In this document: positions 22,517 to 34,149 of the stretch, piece by piece
Position numbering within the stretch: the stretch's first letter is position 1
Layout: every line of letters begins with the position of its first letter
Assembly (NCBI GenBank): GCA_965644295.1
Contig: CBFFRP010000109.1
Span: 1 to 64,000 of the forward strand
Direction: 5' to 3'
Length of the DNA: 64,000 bases
Origin: Paraphysomonas bandaiensis
Taxonomy: Eukaryota > Chrysophyceae
Notes under the pieces: model-generated
The model's input: only the letters and a program-made list of their open reading frames with translations
Told to the model about the DNA's origin: nothing
Databases searched by the model: none
Program-made: the position numbers and the translations under genes

Positions 22517-22699
22517 ACCCCCCGACTAACCTCACTACAAGGGACGGTTGCACCATGGTGCTCGCAGCGTTTCACAAGCAGTCCCCAGATGGTTGCCCGC
22601 CACTAGTAGTATATAGCAAATCTAGTTATAAGCTAGTCTATGGACATAAACTAGTTTCTGTACGCAACCGTACTCATGTAATAATCAGACTTTCATATA

Positions 22700-23390
22700 C
22701 TATTTAACGCTATAGAAGCTGCCCACTTAGTGTTGTTTGTGAGTTTCGCCCTGCTTGTGTGTCTTAGGACTCACTGGCGCTCATTTTCCAGTGGTGATTC
22801 CACCAGGCTCGGAAGTACAGGGTTCTGCATTAAGGTCCTGAGTGTACCGAGCACTAGATGTGTGTGCTGAGAGGTGGATGGTGTGGTGGAATGTGGCGAT
22901 GTCTCCGTGCACCGTCTGGGCATCAGGCATATGTGGAGTTGCCGCAGACGGCGTCGCCGCTGTCTAGGGCCTGATGGTTTTATGCGGTCCGGTGCTATTT
23001 TCCTGTGTGTATGAGTGGTGGGGTTCGTGTGTGAAGTGGGTAGTGTTCCAGTCTCGGTTCGTCTGTGGATTCCTAGTAATCGTAGCATCCTTGGGCGTTT
23101 CCTTATCTGTCTATGTTTTGGACGCCTCAGGGGTCCTTTCTGCAGGGTAACATATCGTCTACTTTGGTCTTGGATCATTAGCTTTGCTGCAGCGAAAAGC
23201 TGTAGAAGTAATCTGATGACCGCTGATTCCATGCTGCGCAGTCCTTGGGGTGTCAGTGTCTCATGGATGTGATCTCCAAATACCGTCTCGAGTTGTGCAG
23301 TTGTGATGGTACCCGTCCAGAACTTGGTGGTGATGTGTTTGTAGAGTGTGTTTTTTGTAACACGAGGTGCATAAGTACGCAATGATGCAG
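22700..23390 (-). mobile_element. LINE-like 3' fragment with 203-codon ORF
   Basis: An open frame at 22771-23382 (minus; MRTYAPRVTKNTLYKHITTK...) is followed by a 3' segment shared with 20047-20150 and a single 3'-tail repeat unit to about 22590. The product is Arg/Thr/His-rich with no domain I can name. Because its 3' end equals that of another copy, it is best read as transposon-derived. It faces the plus-strand LINE fragment. Confidence 0.45.
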
Positions 23391-24522
23391 TTATAGGTAC
23401 ATGCAGGGACTATCACTATACAGCTGCTGTATTATGTATTACTGCTGAACGCTGATTGGCCAGTCACTGCATTTGCCTGTTGTGTTGGTTTAAGGCTCTT
23501 CCTATAGGCCTCTACGTGAATCTTCCAGAAGGTGGATATCTCCACAAAATTGGCGAAATGTTGCTAAATTTTCTGCAGAATATTGTTCTTTGTTCTCTGC
23601 TGTGTTTCTAGATAGTTCATAGAATGTAAATGGTTTTGTATGAGTCATTATTATGTTACTAGCCTAGCTTTTACACGTTTGAGGAGGTGTCTTCAGATAA
23701 GTGCTTGAGGGTGCTCAGGCAGTTGCAGGGCATAGTAATAAGCATATTCATCTCTACATTTGCTATTTTCTTGTCATATTTGCATATTCATTTCATATAC
23801 ATAGCTGCACCCGGTGTGATACCCCGGGTTAGGTTAAACTAATATACATACCACGAGAAATCTGAATCAAAGTGTAAACTAGCTCCCAATCACCTGCTAA
23901 GAAGCAGAAGCATTGTGCACTTCAGATGTCTTCACCGCCAATCTGAGTTCAGTTAGCTTCCAAGGTAATGATAACATTTGTTCGTCCAAGCCATCTTACA
24001 CCGATTTTGCACCGAGATAACTTCTGGGGTACGATACTGATACAGAGGTGTATATATAGGAAATAATTTACCAAAAATATAATTTCTATTACTTGCATGC
24101 ATTAATAATACTAATATGAACGCTGCCCCCCATTGATGGATATTGAAGATGTTAACAATCACAATACTTGAATCCTTGAATTATCGGGAGAACTTCACAG
24201 GATGCACACTGAGCATGCATTCTGCAAAATAACGACTCAATCAGTATTTCATCCTCGTGTAAGAGCCCTCTTCCACTTCACTGTCTCTTCTGATGGCAAT
24301 AACCACACACATGAATCAGTTGTCCCAAGCGGTTAAAAGTCATCGTACTGGTCTTGCACAGCATGAAGGTTGCGGTACAGTTAAGTCATGTCAGTCCATT
24401 AACGGCTCCATCAATCGTCCTTTGTTTTAATCTGCAGGTGGGGTCATAATTTCATCCCACAATAGACTGTCTGTGTGTCTATTTATGGTCACATGACCCT
24501 CATATCTAACACACTCCTGCCA
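23391..24522. other. AT-rich intergenic, no gene seen
   Basis: 1.1 kb without coding signal on either strand. No tRNA or terminal repeats recognised. Confidence 0.5.
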
Positions 24523-24607
24523 GTATATCAGCAACCGTATATACAAAATACATACTCTAATACTACGTAATTTACACAATTTTACATAGTTTCGACCGTT
24601 TAGAAAA
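24523..24607. repeat. Dispersed repeat R2, copy 1
   Basis: GTATATCAGCAACCG...GTTTCGACCGTTTAGAAAA matches 33749-33838 over about 88 bp with a few differences. The right end coincides with the point where the gypsy integrase sequence starts (24608 on), so it may be the end of an unknown insertion that truncated the gypsy element. Confidence 0.65.
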
Positions 24608-25488
24608 ATCATTGATAGAAATGGTTGGAAGTAATAAATCATTTTCGATGGCATATTCTAAAGAAGAAAATGCTATAGCTGAACGTGCTAATAAAGAAAT
24701 TTTAAGGCACTTAAGGAATATTATATTTGATAAAAATGTACTAAATAATTGGTCAATGTATCTACCTTTAGTACAAAGAATTATGAAGCACCGGCGTTAC
24801 TCCCGCTAGTATTCTATTTGGGAATGCAGTAGTTTTAGATAAAAGTTTATTCATTGAACACAATGAGAACTTGGACGAAAACGAACAAAAGCTATCACAT
24901 TGGATAGATAGAATACAAAAGGTTCAGTCCACTATTATGGATATTGCAAGACGAAATTTTCGAAAACATGATGAAATCCACATGGCAACTGCACCAAATA
25001 TACAAACAAAAGAATTTCCAATAAATTCTTATGTGTTAGTTGAGCATAGACAAAATGCTTTACGTCCTTGACCGGCAAGTAAGTTTTTACCATATCTTAA
25101 AGGTCCAATGCGAGTAGTCAATGTTATTGGAGATAAATATACTCTTCAAGATATTGTTACTAAACGTAATAAAGAGTATCATATAAAGAAATTAAGGGAA
25201 TTTAATTACGATCCCTCTACTATTGACCCCTTACAAGTGGCATGTAAAGATGGTGGAAACTTTTATGCTATTGACCATATTTCAAAAATAAAAGGTCGAG
25301 CTAAAGGTCCCAAAAGTCAAATAAAATTTCTAGTACATTGGATAGGGTATGAAAAACCTACATGGGAACCATGGGCTAACGTTAGAAAAACGTATGCTCC
25401 ACAAAATTTTCTAACTCAACATCCTGATGAAAATGTAAGAAATTTACTACCTCGAAATGTAGTTTATTCTTCTGATGAAGTAGATTAA
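24608..25488 (+). pseudogene. Ty3/gypsy chromovirus integrase C-terminus with chromodomain, broken
   Basis: The first segment reads KEENAIAERANKEILRHLRN, the integrase core end. The frame shifts near 24790 and resumes as TGVTPASILFGNAVVLDKSL. An in-frame TGA at 25069-25071 follows. The frame then reads LPYLKGPMRVVNVIGDKYTL (GPY/F-type module) and ends with a chromodomain (YAIDHISKIKG, IKFLVHWIGY, PTWEPWANV). One frameshift and one stop make this copy dead. A purine tract (TAAGGGGAGGTAG, 25541-25553) downstream is the likely PPT, with an LTR starting TGAAGGACTATCC at 25554. Confidence 0.85.
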
Positions 25489-25540
25489 TAACAAAGTTTA
25501 CAGAATTGAGTGTCAATATAACACATTAACACATCAATTA

Positions 25541-25920
25541 TAAGGGGAGGTAGTGAAGGACTATCCACTTACATATAGAATATATACGTGTACATGTCCT
25601 GTATTATATGATTAGTAGTACAGTACTGTATTGTATACGTGTACCATGTAGTTAGGAATACAAACTGTAGGGAATGCGATTGTTGGGATTAGAAATAGCC
25701 GTTGATATTGTAGACGTATTATTAGTCGTTGATATTGTAGACAGTATTATTCATGATTCATTATACCATAATAATCATTATTTTGTACTTCTGTACTTTT
25801 GGGTATTGCTTTGCACACATACACATATGTATGCAAGCCCACAATATTGGTTTGCGTTCAATAACAGATTTAAGACAACATGTACTGGAGGGTTTTATTT
25901 GTGTTGTGGATAGTACTAAG
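25541..25920 (+). repeat. Probable PPT and 3' LTR of the gypsy copy
   Basis: The PPT is followed by TGAAGGACTATCCAC at 25554. An inverse GTGGATAGT occurs near 25905-25913. The exact right boundary and any target duplication are not resolved. It includes two tandem GTTGATATTGTAGACG blocks near 25700-25740. Confidence 0.35.
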
Positions 25921-26582
25921 TGAAATCAAAGAATGAGATTGATCGTGCAATATCACAAGTAAGATATCGCGAGAAGAGTGTGTATTCTGATATTATAGAC
26001 TTAGCGCCTAAACTGACTACATACTAATAGTACTATACTTTATAAGTTCTATAAAGCTCTCAAACTAGTTGTATAGTGAAATTATACATGCTGTAGAAAT
26101 TATGTCGGCAACATGGTGATATTTTTGTTCTCTACAGCAAATTCCCATCACTCGTACCAGCTCAAATTGAGAGATAATTTGGAGTTAGAGCTCAAATAAA
26201 CTTTCAAGTCATAATAATGCTGCACTATTTTAATCAAACAAGCCTTCATCAAAGCAGATATTACCTGCCTTTTCTCAGAACTCTAGAACGCTCTTTTTTA
26301 ACTCTTCCGAATTTAGTGCTTGTAATATAACAGACTGCTTCGAACAGATTGTTCTTGCTTATCTAGCAAACGCTTCTTACTTATTGCAATTTGCTCAGTA
26401 TTAGTCGATGAATTTCTTGTAGCAGCTAGACATGAAGTCTTCTACTTCTGAAGTGTTTTGATTTGATCTCCCAATATTGAGTATCTGATTATTATTAAGA
26501 AGCGCACGCTTGTGCGTTGCCGCAACCAATCTAACAACTCGCGCGACTCTCATCTAGTTATTATTTCCACTCAACAAAGACA
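25921..26582. other. AT-rich intergenic
   Basis: No gene seen. Includes a CGCTTGTGCGTTGCCGCAA segment near 26510 that is shared with 20050-20070 and 57912-57930 and is nearly self-complementary. Confidence 0.4.
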
Positions 26583-26583
26583 G

Positions 26584-26798
26584 AATCACACACAAGAAGG
26601 ACGGAGGGCAAACGGACGCTCGTGCCGCTTACTTTAAGTTTCTATATGATTTAAGTCGCTTAAGATTGTGATTATAAAAAGTGTTCTTGGTGGCAATTCG
26701 CGTATTGATTCTTGCTCTTAAATGAATCAAAAGGATTTAAATTAGATTCAACAATTGATTTGCGTCCGTTTGCCATCCGTACTTCTTGTGTGTGAATC
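26584..26798. repeat. Inverted repeat pair (about 37-bp arms, 142-bp spacer)
   Basis: 26584-26619 (AATCACACACAAGAAGGACG...) is inverted at 26762-26798 with about 90 percent match. No ORF in between. A third relative lies at 19327-19370. This fits the terminal inverted repeats of a small non-autonomous transposon. Confidence 0.5.
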
Positions 26799-27832
26799 AC
26801 ACCTTTTCGTGGTTGTCTGGGGGATAAGAGTACCGGAGATATTTCTCCGGGAAACAAACGTGAGCCGCATATATATACAGTCAACCGATAGCCAAATGTT
26901 TGTGTGGTACAAGGGACACAAATAAGTGTCTTGTGTAGACGTCTTTGGGCCCTGATGAATGAATAGATAGGTATCCGGGAATGGGCCCACCTCAAGGGTA
27001 ACCGGGGTATTGGGCTGCCTGTTGAGCTGAAGCTGCCAGTAGCCATCATGCCAATAATGCAACAGCAACCACTACAGCGTCTTCAAACCGCTTCTTGTCC
27101 TCTTTATTAAATTTTGACGCGGCCTGTTTAAAATTATCACCAGGTAATATCTTGAGGACTTTTAATCCTTTCAAGACTTTAACCGTACTATTAGAACCTT
27201 TGTTTTTGCGTTTGTTTTGGGCAAGCACTCGATGCAATTCAAGAACTCTCTGTAACAATTTCCTTCCAAAGCATTAATCTCATCACCTTCAATGGTTTCT
27301 TGAGCGTTCGACTCACAATATTGACCTTGTGAGTCAGTAATATCTGCTTCCTCTCCTGTAATAATAATATCAGGCCCAGGAAATCGTCAGCTTTAGTAGA
27401 CACTAACTCAGATGAAATATTCATGCTCAAGCTATACGGAATATATATAGAGTAATGCTGTGAAATACTTGTGATTAGGTTTAACTAATATTGACCTGAA
27501 GAGAAGTACAGAGATTCAAAAAGGTAGGATTTGTGGGTAGTTTTTTTTGTTTAGAACGTGTGTTAACGTTTTGTCAATTTAAAAGTTCTCTAGTTGTGCT
27601 AGAATGGTCACAATGTATTGACATCTTTTTCCACATCTTTGTCCACATATGGACTTTCTAGTACATGCGGACGGACACCACAGTTGTACCGCTTGAAAAA
27701 CCGGAAATGGCCCTTCGCCTAACTTACTAACATCATATAGGTATAAATGCAACAAGTAGGACAAATCATTGAACAAAATGGATGCTAGCTGATGGTAGAA
27801 CTACAGCCCCACTCTATAAGGTTTTATAAAAC
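26799..27832. other. Unassigned region with short minus-strand ORFs
   Basis: Minus-strand open frames at 27430-27239 and 27258-27046 (NKRKNKGSNSTVKVLKGLKV, DNFKQAASKFNKEDKKRFED) have Lys-rich, coding-like composition but no recognisable domain and no convincing splice links. They could be decayed transposon coding sequence. Confidence 0.25.
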
Positions 27833-28663
27833 CAGGGCTGCGTATCAATTAATTGTCAATAATTGAAATTTCAATAATTGAAATAGGGACATCAAATCAT
27901 AGTTGCAATTCTAATTGACTCCAGCTAGCTTAATCAAAAGAATGCCATATTTTAACACTGAAAGTTATAAAAAAAGTCAATTTTTTATTGCGAAAATCGA
28001 ACATTGGTAAAAGACTATATAATATCAATAGAATTAGAGTTATTATACATAATAATTTATTTAATTAATTAGCGATATGAGTGATAAAGTGGCACCAGAA
28101 GTTATTGCACGATTGTTCTTTGAGAAAATAAATGATAATAACGACGAGGTTGCAACAATAGATAGAGACTTGACGATTCCGGGAGTGTCTTGTAGGAAAA
28201 GGTGTTCTGAAGCGAAAGAAGGCTTATGGGTGGAGCAACACGTCGCAGCATGCTATCAAACATGAGGGATGGAAAGATAAAGTTTTGGCTGCCCAGCGAG
28301 GTGGTGGTTCGATGGGTAAATATGTTGAGTGCAAAGTATCACCTCAAGCTTGGAATGGGTATCACTGAGTAGAGTGGGTAAAAATAGATGATCTTCATTT
28401 TTCTTTTTTGTGGAATACCATTTACACGACAGAACACCAGGTTGAGTTATATTTCGAGATCAACCTTGATGAGGTATATATGGAAGTTTTGGATTTAGAG
28501 GTCGAATGCAAGATCAAAGCAATGCTTCCAATGCATTCATTTCGGTTTGGTTGTTGATGGATGGACGTAGAACTAAATTATTGCAATAAATTGCAATAAT
28601 TGAAATTGAGACAGCAAGTAATAATTGCAACTATAATTGTCAATTAATTGATACACAGCCCTG
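27833..28663 (+). mobile_element. hAT transposon, internally deleted, both termini present (831 bp)
   Basis: The left end is CAGGGCTGCGTATCAATTAATTG and the right end is CAATTAATTGATACACAGCCCTG, imperfect terminal inverted repeats of at least 20 bp. An ORF from 28077 begins MSDKVAPEVIARLFFEKIND, homologous to the ORF in 14320-14812. After a frameshift near 28195 it reads YGWSNTSQHAIKHEGWKDKV, resembling the His-x(3-5)-His part of a BED zinc finger. The catalytic core is missing, so it is non-autonomous. The 8-bp flanks (TATAAAAC and CTAAAAAA) are not an obvious target duplication. Confidence 0.8.
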
Positions 28664-29340
28664 CTAAAAAACGCACGAACATTATTACTTTCACCAATAA
28701 AGCGAAGCAATTTTCCGTCCCCTGAAACATAGGTACCAATGTGTCTGACAATACTCATAAAATTAGCAGACAACTCCTCCAGATACGTGCTATCAACCAG
28801 AAAATGAGACAGAACAAGTTCACAACCAACGATACCGAAAGTCTTGACGATGTATTTTTCCTCAAAATATTTCTCGAGGGCCTTGATTTGAAGACGCAAG
28901 TGACGGGTCCGTGCTTACTATAAATTCGAATCCTAATGGCCAATATGCAATACATCTTTTTCAAAGATAGCCGCAGTGCCCATCCATTGAAGAATTGAGT
29001 TCATGTTTAGGAATTTCCGATGCAATCTTAGTGACAAAGGCAGGAGGGAGAAACTTCAAGAAAATCTCCAAAAGCGATGGCCTTTGACCTCCTTTTCGCA
29101 CACTAAAACACAGATGGAGTTCCTCGTGTACAGGATGATTTCCAAATTAATCAAGCGACATTGTGTTTTCTCTCTAAGCTTACAGGCGTCGGCAGCAGCG
29201 TCGTGCGCTTTCTTTTGGTCCCTTTCGTGTGCTTTTGAGTTGCTCCTGAACCATTGGTAGTTGTCAGCAAGTGGCAACTTTATCTGCACTTTATATTTGA
29301 TACCTTCATTGTGTACGAAATTCGATATACTCAAGCAAGT
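28664..29340 (-). pseudogene. Decayed coding sequence, probably transposase-derived
   Basis: Minus-strand fragments in several frames look once-coding (PLADNYQWFRSNSKAHERDQ near 29250; FLKFLPPAFVTKIASEIPKH near 29030; DGKLLRFIGESNNVRAFF ending at the hAT terminus at 28664). Stops and frame changes separate them. The NNVRAFFSRA end resembles the hAT C-terminal motif at 13602, but the hAT terminus itself supplies the last residues, so this is weak. Family uncertain. Confidence 0.35.
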
Positions 29341-29526
29341 ATGCTATAGTCGACACAAGATATATATCATATATATCCTTTGCAATTATGAGATAAACAA
29401 AAAAATTCTTATACGCACTAACAAAACAAATTATACAGGTTCGTTCTATACGCTAAAAAGTATATATACACATGGAATATTCGCACGACAATGAAAATAG
29501 CAGCAGGTGTACTGACAATACATATT

Positions 29527-32500
29527 CTAGATTGCACTAGTTGAAATTTGTGATTGAACAGAGTTACGAGCTCTCAAAGCCTCTGCAAGTGCCTTCGTCT
29601 CCCTCCGTTTCATCTTCCTCTTCCTCGCAAGATCAGATAGACCAGCAAATTCATCAACTTCTTCTGGAATTTCGTCTTGTTCATCATTATTTTCTTCTAG
29701 TGACTCCGCTTCCACTACAGGGGCCCCAACTGCGATTTCTTCAGTCATATCTGCTTCCACCCGTGGAGGAATAACAGGATGGCGCTTCTTTCTTTTCTTT
29801 TTTCGTTCAGCTGGCGTCATACTTTGTACATCAGGCGATCTAATTGTGTTGTTATATACATTTAACTTCTTCGTTTTCTTGCGCGTACGCCCCCTAGTGC
29901 GGGATTTCTCAATCACACCGGGAGAAGGTAGGCGACGGTTATCGCTATCATCCTGAACCCCACTCACATCTCCATCTGTTTCATTTTCATCATCAGCAGT
30001 TGGTTTGAGTGGTTTTTCACCGAGAGTATCTTGTCTAGCCGGAGGCATTATACTCAAATTGGTGGGTGCATCTGGTTCACATTCAGGTGTATCTTTTATA
30101 TTTTGGTCAACACGTCCGCTTCTACCAGAGTTCTTGGTGAACGCACTTCTTCTACTGACTGTCGCACTTGGAATCTGCGGTAGCACTACGCCACTCTCAC
30201 TGAATTTAGGACTAAAAAGAGTCCTTCTGTGACTGGCGCTATTGTTCACTGAATTATGACTCCTGTAGTAAATTTCTGGGTCCTCGTCTTCAGAAGAGTG
30301 CTTCTTCTCCATACTCAATTCGCTCGGATCACTTTCACCGCCTATAACTACTACAAACTCCTTTTGTACATTGTGCTTTCGAGGTTGTTCGGGTTCCTTC
30401 CTCGAAAAAACTCTCAAAGAAAACCTTGCCCCCTTTCGGGGACGAAAAATCTTTTTCTTGGGAAGCTCAGAAATAACTGAATTCACACGAGTGATAATTC
30501 CACCAAATCCTTCTCCAGCTAGCACACGTTTTCTGTACTCATTCAACAAGTACACGTATGCCGCATAATGAGACGCTAAGTTAAAAGTAGGCCACAAGAT
30601 TCCCAGCTTGCGTGTCGTCGATATCGTACAAAGAGGGTTGTACACAACATCCCGCATTGCAAACCTCTTTTTCCATCCGTCTGTGAAAGTGTTTTCCATG
30701 CACACTAAGCAAGCGATCAATTTCTCCATCGATTCACTAAGTTCGTCCTGCGTTGAGAGCAAATCTTCTAGGGTCATCTCAGTTATAGTCACGATGGTGT
30801 CTTCTTCTTCCGAAGGTGGAGGAAGACTGGCATCTTCATACCGCAATGTCTCATCGCTCTCCAACTGCATCACCATACTCATTTGCCTAATGTCATACAA
30901 CTCATTCCAGCGATTAAACACTTCAATAAGCTCTCTCTCTTGGTTAGCGATACGTTTCTGAAGTTTAGAAATCGAACGTTTCCAGTATATAGCATATTCC
31001 AGTAAACTGCATGCCTGCTGCTGTCCAGGAACGAATAATGTCGCATCCACGACATGCATAATATCTCGAAAGGCATCCTCATCACAATGCTCACGATATT
31101 TTTCCGCTGCCGTGAACATAACGTCCTCTTTTACGAGCGGGCATGCAAGCGTGTTCTGAAGGGCCTCAATATGTACAAACATTCCTTGCAGATTTACAGC
31201 TTGTTTCAATACTGTTAGAATATATTGAACCGTTGGTGCAGGAAGAAATCCTGGTGACTGGCGCAATATTTTCTGTAAACTGGTCAATTCAGATAAACTT
31301 GCGTTGACAAGAGATGTCGCGCTACTGACATCACTCTTTGCTCCCATCGACAGCACACTGTCGTCGTCATCTTGCTCAATACTTTGCAGTGTGTCGGGGC
31401 TGCTCAGTGTACTTTCCACAGAGTTGTACACACTGCGGGGATATTTAAACCTTTCCTTTATAGGTGGAAGCTTTTTTGCCTGTAGTGAAGATGAACGTGC
31501 GCGACTAGCAATGCTTTGAATGTTCGAGTGTTTCATTTCTTCCTTGTCTAAAAATTTCGACAATTTTTGTACATTCGTCACCCCACAACCTTTGACCACT
31601 GCGAATGCACTATAACTCATATTTGAAATACCATAAAGCACCAACCTTCTTCGCTACGAGTTGGCATAGTCGGCCTCGGAACTGGTGGTGGTATATACTT
31701 AACCTCAGTGAAATACTCCTCCTCCCTTCTGCGCATATTCTCCAACCGAATTCTTGCATCCACAATTAGTCGTATAAATGTGAGTTTATCTCTCCATGTC
31801 ATTGTATGCAAGCGGCTACCCAGTTTCATATTTTTAACTTCACTTTCCTCTACTGTTTTCTTCAATTCAGGCGGAAGATATGAAACTCGGCGACTGGCAA
31901 CCATTCCTTCCAGTTCCATCATCTCACGATGGCGGAATCCGCAATAGCGTAAAACAATACACTTCAGTGACGTGTTAGCCTAAACATAAAGACATTGTGA
32001 GTGTACCACAACATTGAGCCAATCAAGCAAACTGTATGCTTTCATAATCACGGTACTCTATCATTTAAGGGTACCAGTTGTGAGAATTATAGGGGCTTAC
32101 CATCAAGGCGGATATGAAGGCATATCTTAGTGGCGTTGGGTCTATTGGTGTCCGAGACACATTGACATGCTCCAGATCTTTAGAAGAAACAATTAAAGCT
32201 ATTAAGGCAGTGAGGCCTTCTTGGTTAAGACCAGCGGAAGAGACATCCAGTCGCTTAAGGGGGCGTGCTCCAGGGTACAGAAGATGCGGAACAAAGTTTA
32301 GAAAAAACTTATTGACTGTGTACCGATAATGCGTCTGTATGTAGTGAATGAATATCAAGGCATGGTGTATTAACTAGTATAGATTAATATTCAAAGCTGT
32401 AACAGCTAAGACTATTTTAATACTATAGGAATTACTTTATCATCACTGACAGTGATATGTACATCCATGATACGTATAAATAAGTGTGTACTTGTGAGTA

Positions 32501-33455
32501 GTGAAAATAACAAGAAATGTGCATCTACCTGCCCACCAATCCAGAGCTCTTCCAACTACAACATTATACAACAAATCATAAACGAGACACGAGATGGCCA
32601 TGCAATACCACAAGAAAGCACGACGTAATTTTGTGTTCACACCACATTTTCAAGAAAGGGCATAGTACTTTGTGATGCTACTCGCGAATGACATAACAAA
32701 GTTTGTGCACTACAACACGCATATACCATGGACGGAAAACTCACCAAGGCAGCTCTTGATTTTTCAAACATTCTACCCAGCACCCAGGCAGAACCTTTTC
32801 CTAGTTCGTTGAACGCGACATTCAGTACTCGCAATGTGGGTGAAAAATTGTCAATATGAAATAATGCTTCCATTCCTTCATCTGTAAACTTGTTGTGGGT
32901 TAAATGGAGTGTGTGCAAACACTTTAAAGAACGAAACACAGGAGCGAAATGCTTGAGCCCAACGTCTGTGATATTGTTGTTCGACAATGACAAAATTTCC
33001 ACCGGGCATCCTGCGAGGTGAGAAACGAGTTCTTGCAACCCCTTATCCCCTTTAGGTGCCATCTGGCCTGCCACATCAATGACTCGCACCGCATTAAATG
33101 TCCAGAGTTTCGGTTGAACATGTTTCTTGAGCTCGTTAAATTGAGTTGCCTTGTAGTCTCGCAGAAATGGGCTCGGATACATGTCTCGTTTATAAGGGTT
33201 TCCTGACGCATCAGTACCATCATCCACTGAGTGCTGTAGCGGCTTTACATACTGCGGCCCCTTGACAAACCTAAAATCACGCTTAATATCTGCCATAAGC
33301 TCGGCTCGCGTGATCACTACAGGTACATCTGTAATGTTACACACACGAACGAACGCAGTGCGAATGATGCTCCCGGTGACGCTACAGGCCACCACTGCAG
33401 TGAGGGCATCCTTCATTTGGAGGAAGTCCATATCGTTTTTCATATCCTCTGACAT
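29527..33455 (-). CDS. Leucine-rich-repeat protein with long charged C-terminal tail
   Basis: Firm exons: 32745-33455 (237 codons), 32101-32307, 31646-31979 and 29527-31589. The last intron is 31590-31645 (56 bp, phase 1). 31980-32100 is a longer intron. Between 32308 and 32744 at least one more exon is needed; 32529-32555 (reads LEELWIGGQ, flanked by AG and GT) is a candidate. RNI-type LRRs are clear: VEILSLSNNNITDVGLKHFA, LHTLHLTHNKFTDEGMEALF, LRVLNVAFNELGKGSAWVLG, then KRLDVSSAGLNQEGLTALI and LEHVNVSRTPID. The large last exon codes for coiled-coil segments and then a disordered tail with basic (KKKRKKRHP) and acidic clusters. The length is about 1.1-1.2 kb codons. Probably a scaffold protein; no enzyme motif seen. 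Confidence 0.8.
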
Positions 33456-34149
33456 ATTGAGGACGATAGGCCGCTAAGAGACTGGCCCCAACTCATACAT
33501 CTCCTACGGTAATATATATGTGTGAGTATATATAAGTGTATGTATATACGTATCTGTGTATAGAGATAGATCACTAGGCGCTCTATAGGAAGCCAAATGG
33601 ATTACTAAGTGCTATGGCATGCCATGCCATGCTCCCTGTGCGGTGTGCCAGGACTACTTCGTACGAGACACAGTAACGAATAATACAACGTCTGCTGGTA
33701 CGGAGTATTCCATACATTAGAATACTATTTCGACACATCTGCAGTTAGGTATACCAGCAAACGTATTTATAAAATACATACTCTAATAATACGTATTTTT
33801 ACACAGTAATTTTACTTAGTTTCGACCGTTTAGAAAATCCAGCACAGTTCAAAGACCCAGGCAGGCAGGCAGGGGATTCCTATACTGGTGTAGCCGTCGC
33901 ACTGCCTGGAGTCCGATAGAGAGGAAGCAATAATCTGTACATGTCGTGGTCACCAAATACACACTGCTAAATAGCCATCTTCGTGTTACAAGCATGTATC
34001 ATTGACTGTAACATCATTCGCCGTGTGTTATTGTGATACCAACTGGAATGAGGTCGTCGTTATTCAGTATCGCTGTATTTTTTCACATGTTTGATGGTGT
34101 CAAGCTCGGCATACACTCAGTAATCTATACGCGTTTTCATCACTCACAG
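33456..34149. repeat. Intergenic with repeat R2 copy 2 (33749-33838)
   Basis: No gene. Contains a TA/GT-rich stretch at 33511-33560 and the second copy of R2, ending GTTTCGACCGTTTAGAAAA as at 24607. Confidence 0.5.

Noticed and set aside
28077-28265. 62-aa ORF as an independent host gene
   Set aside because: Its start is shared with the ORF at 14464 and it lies between hAT termini, so it is transposon-derived.
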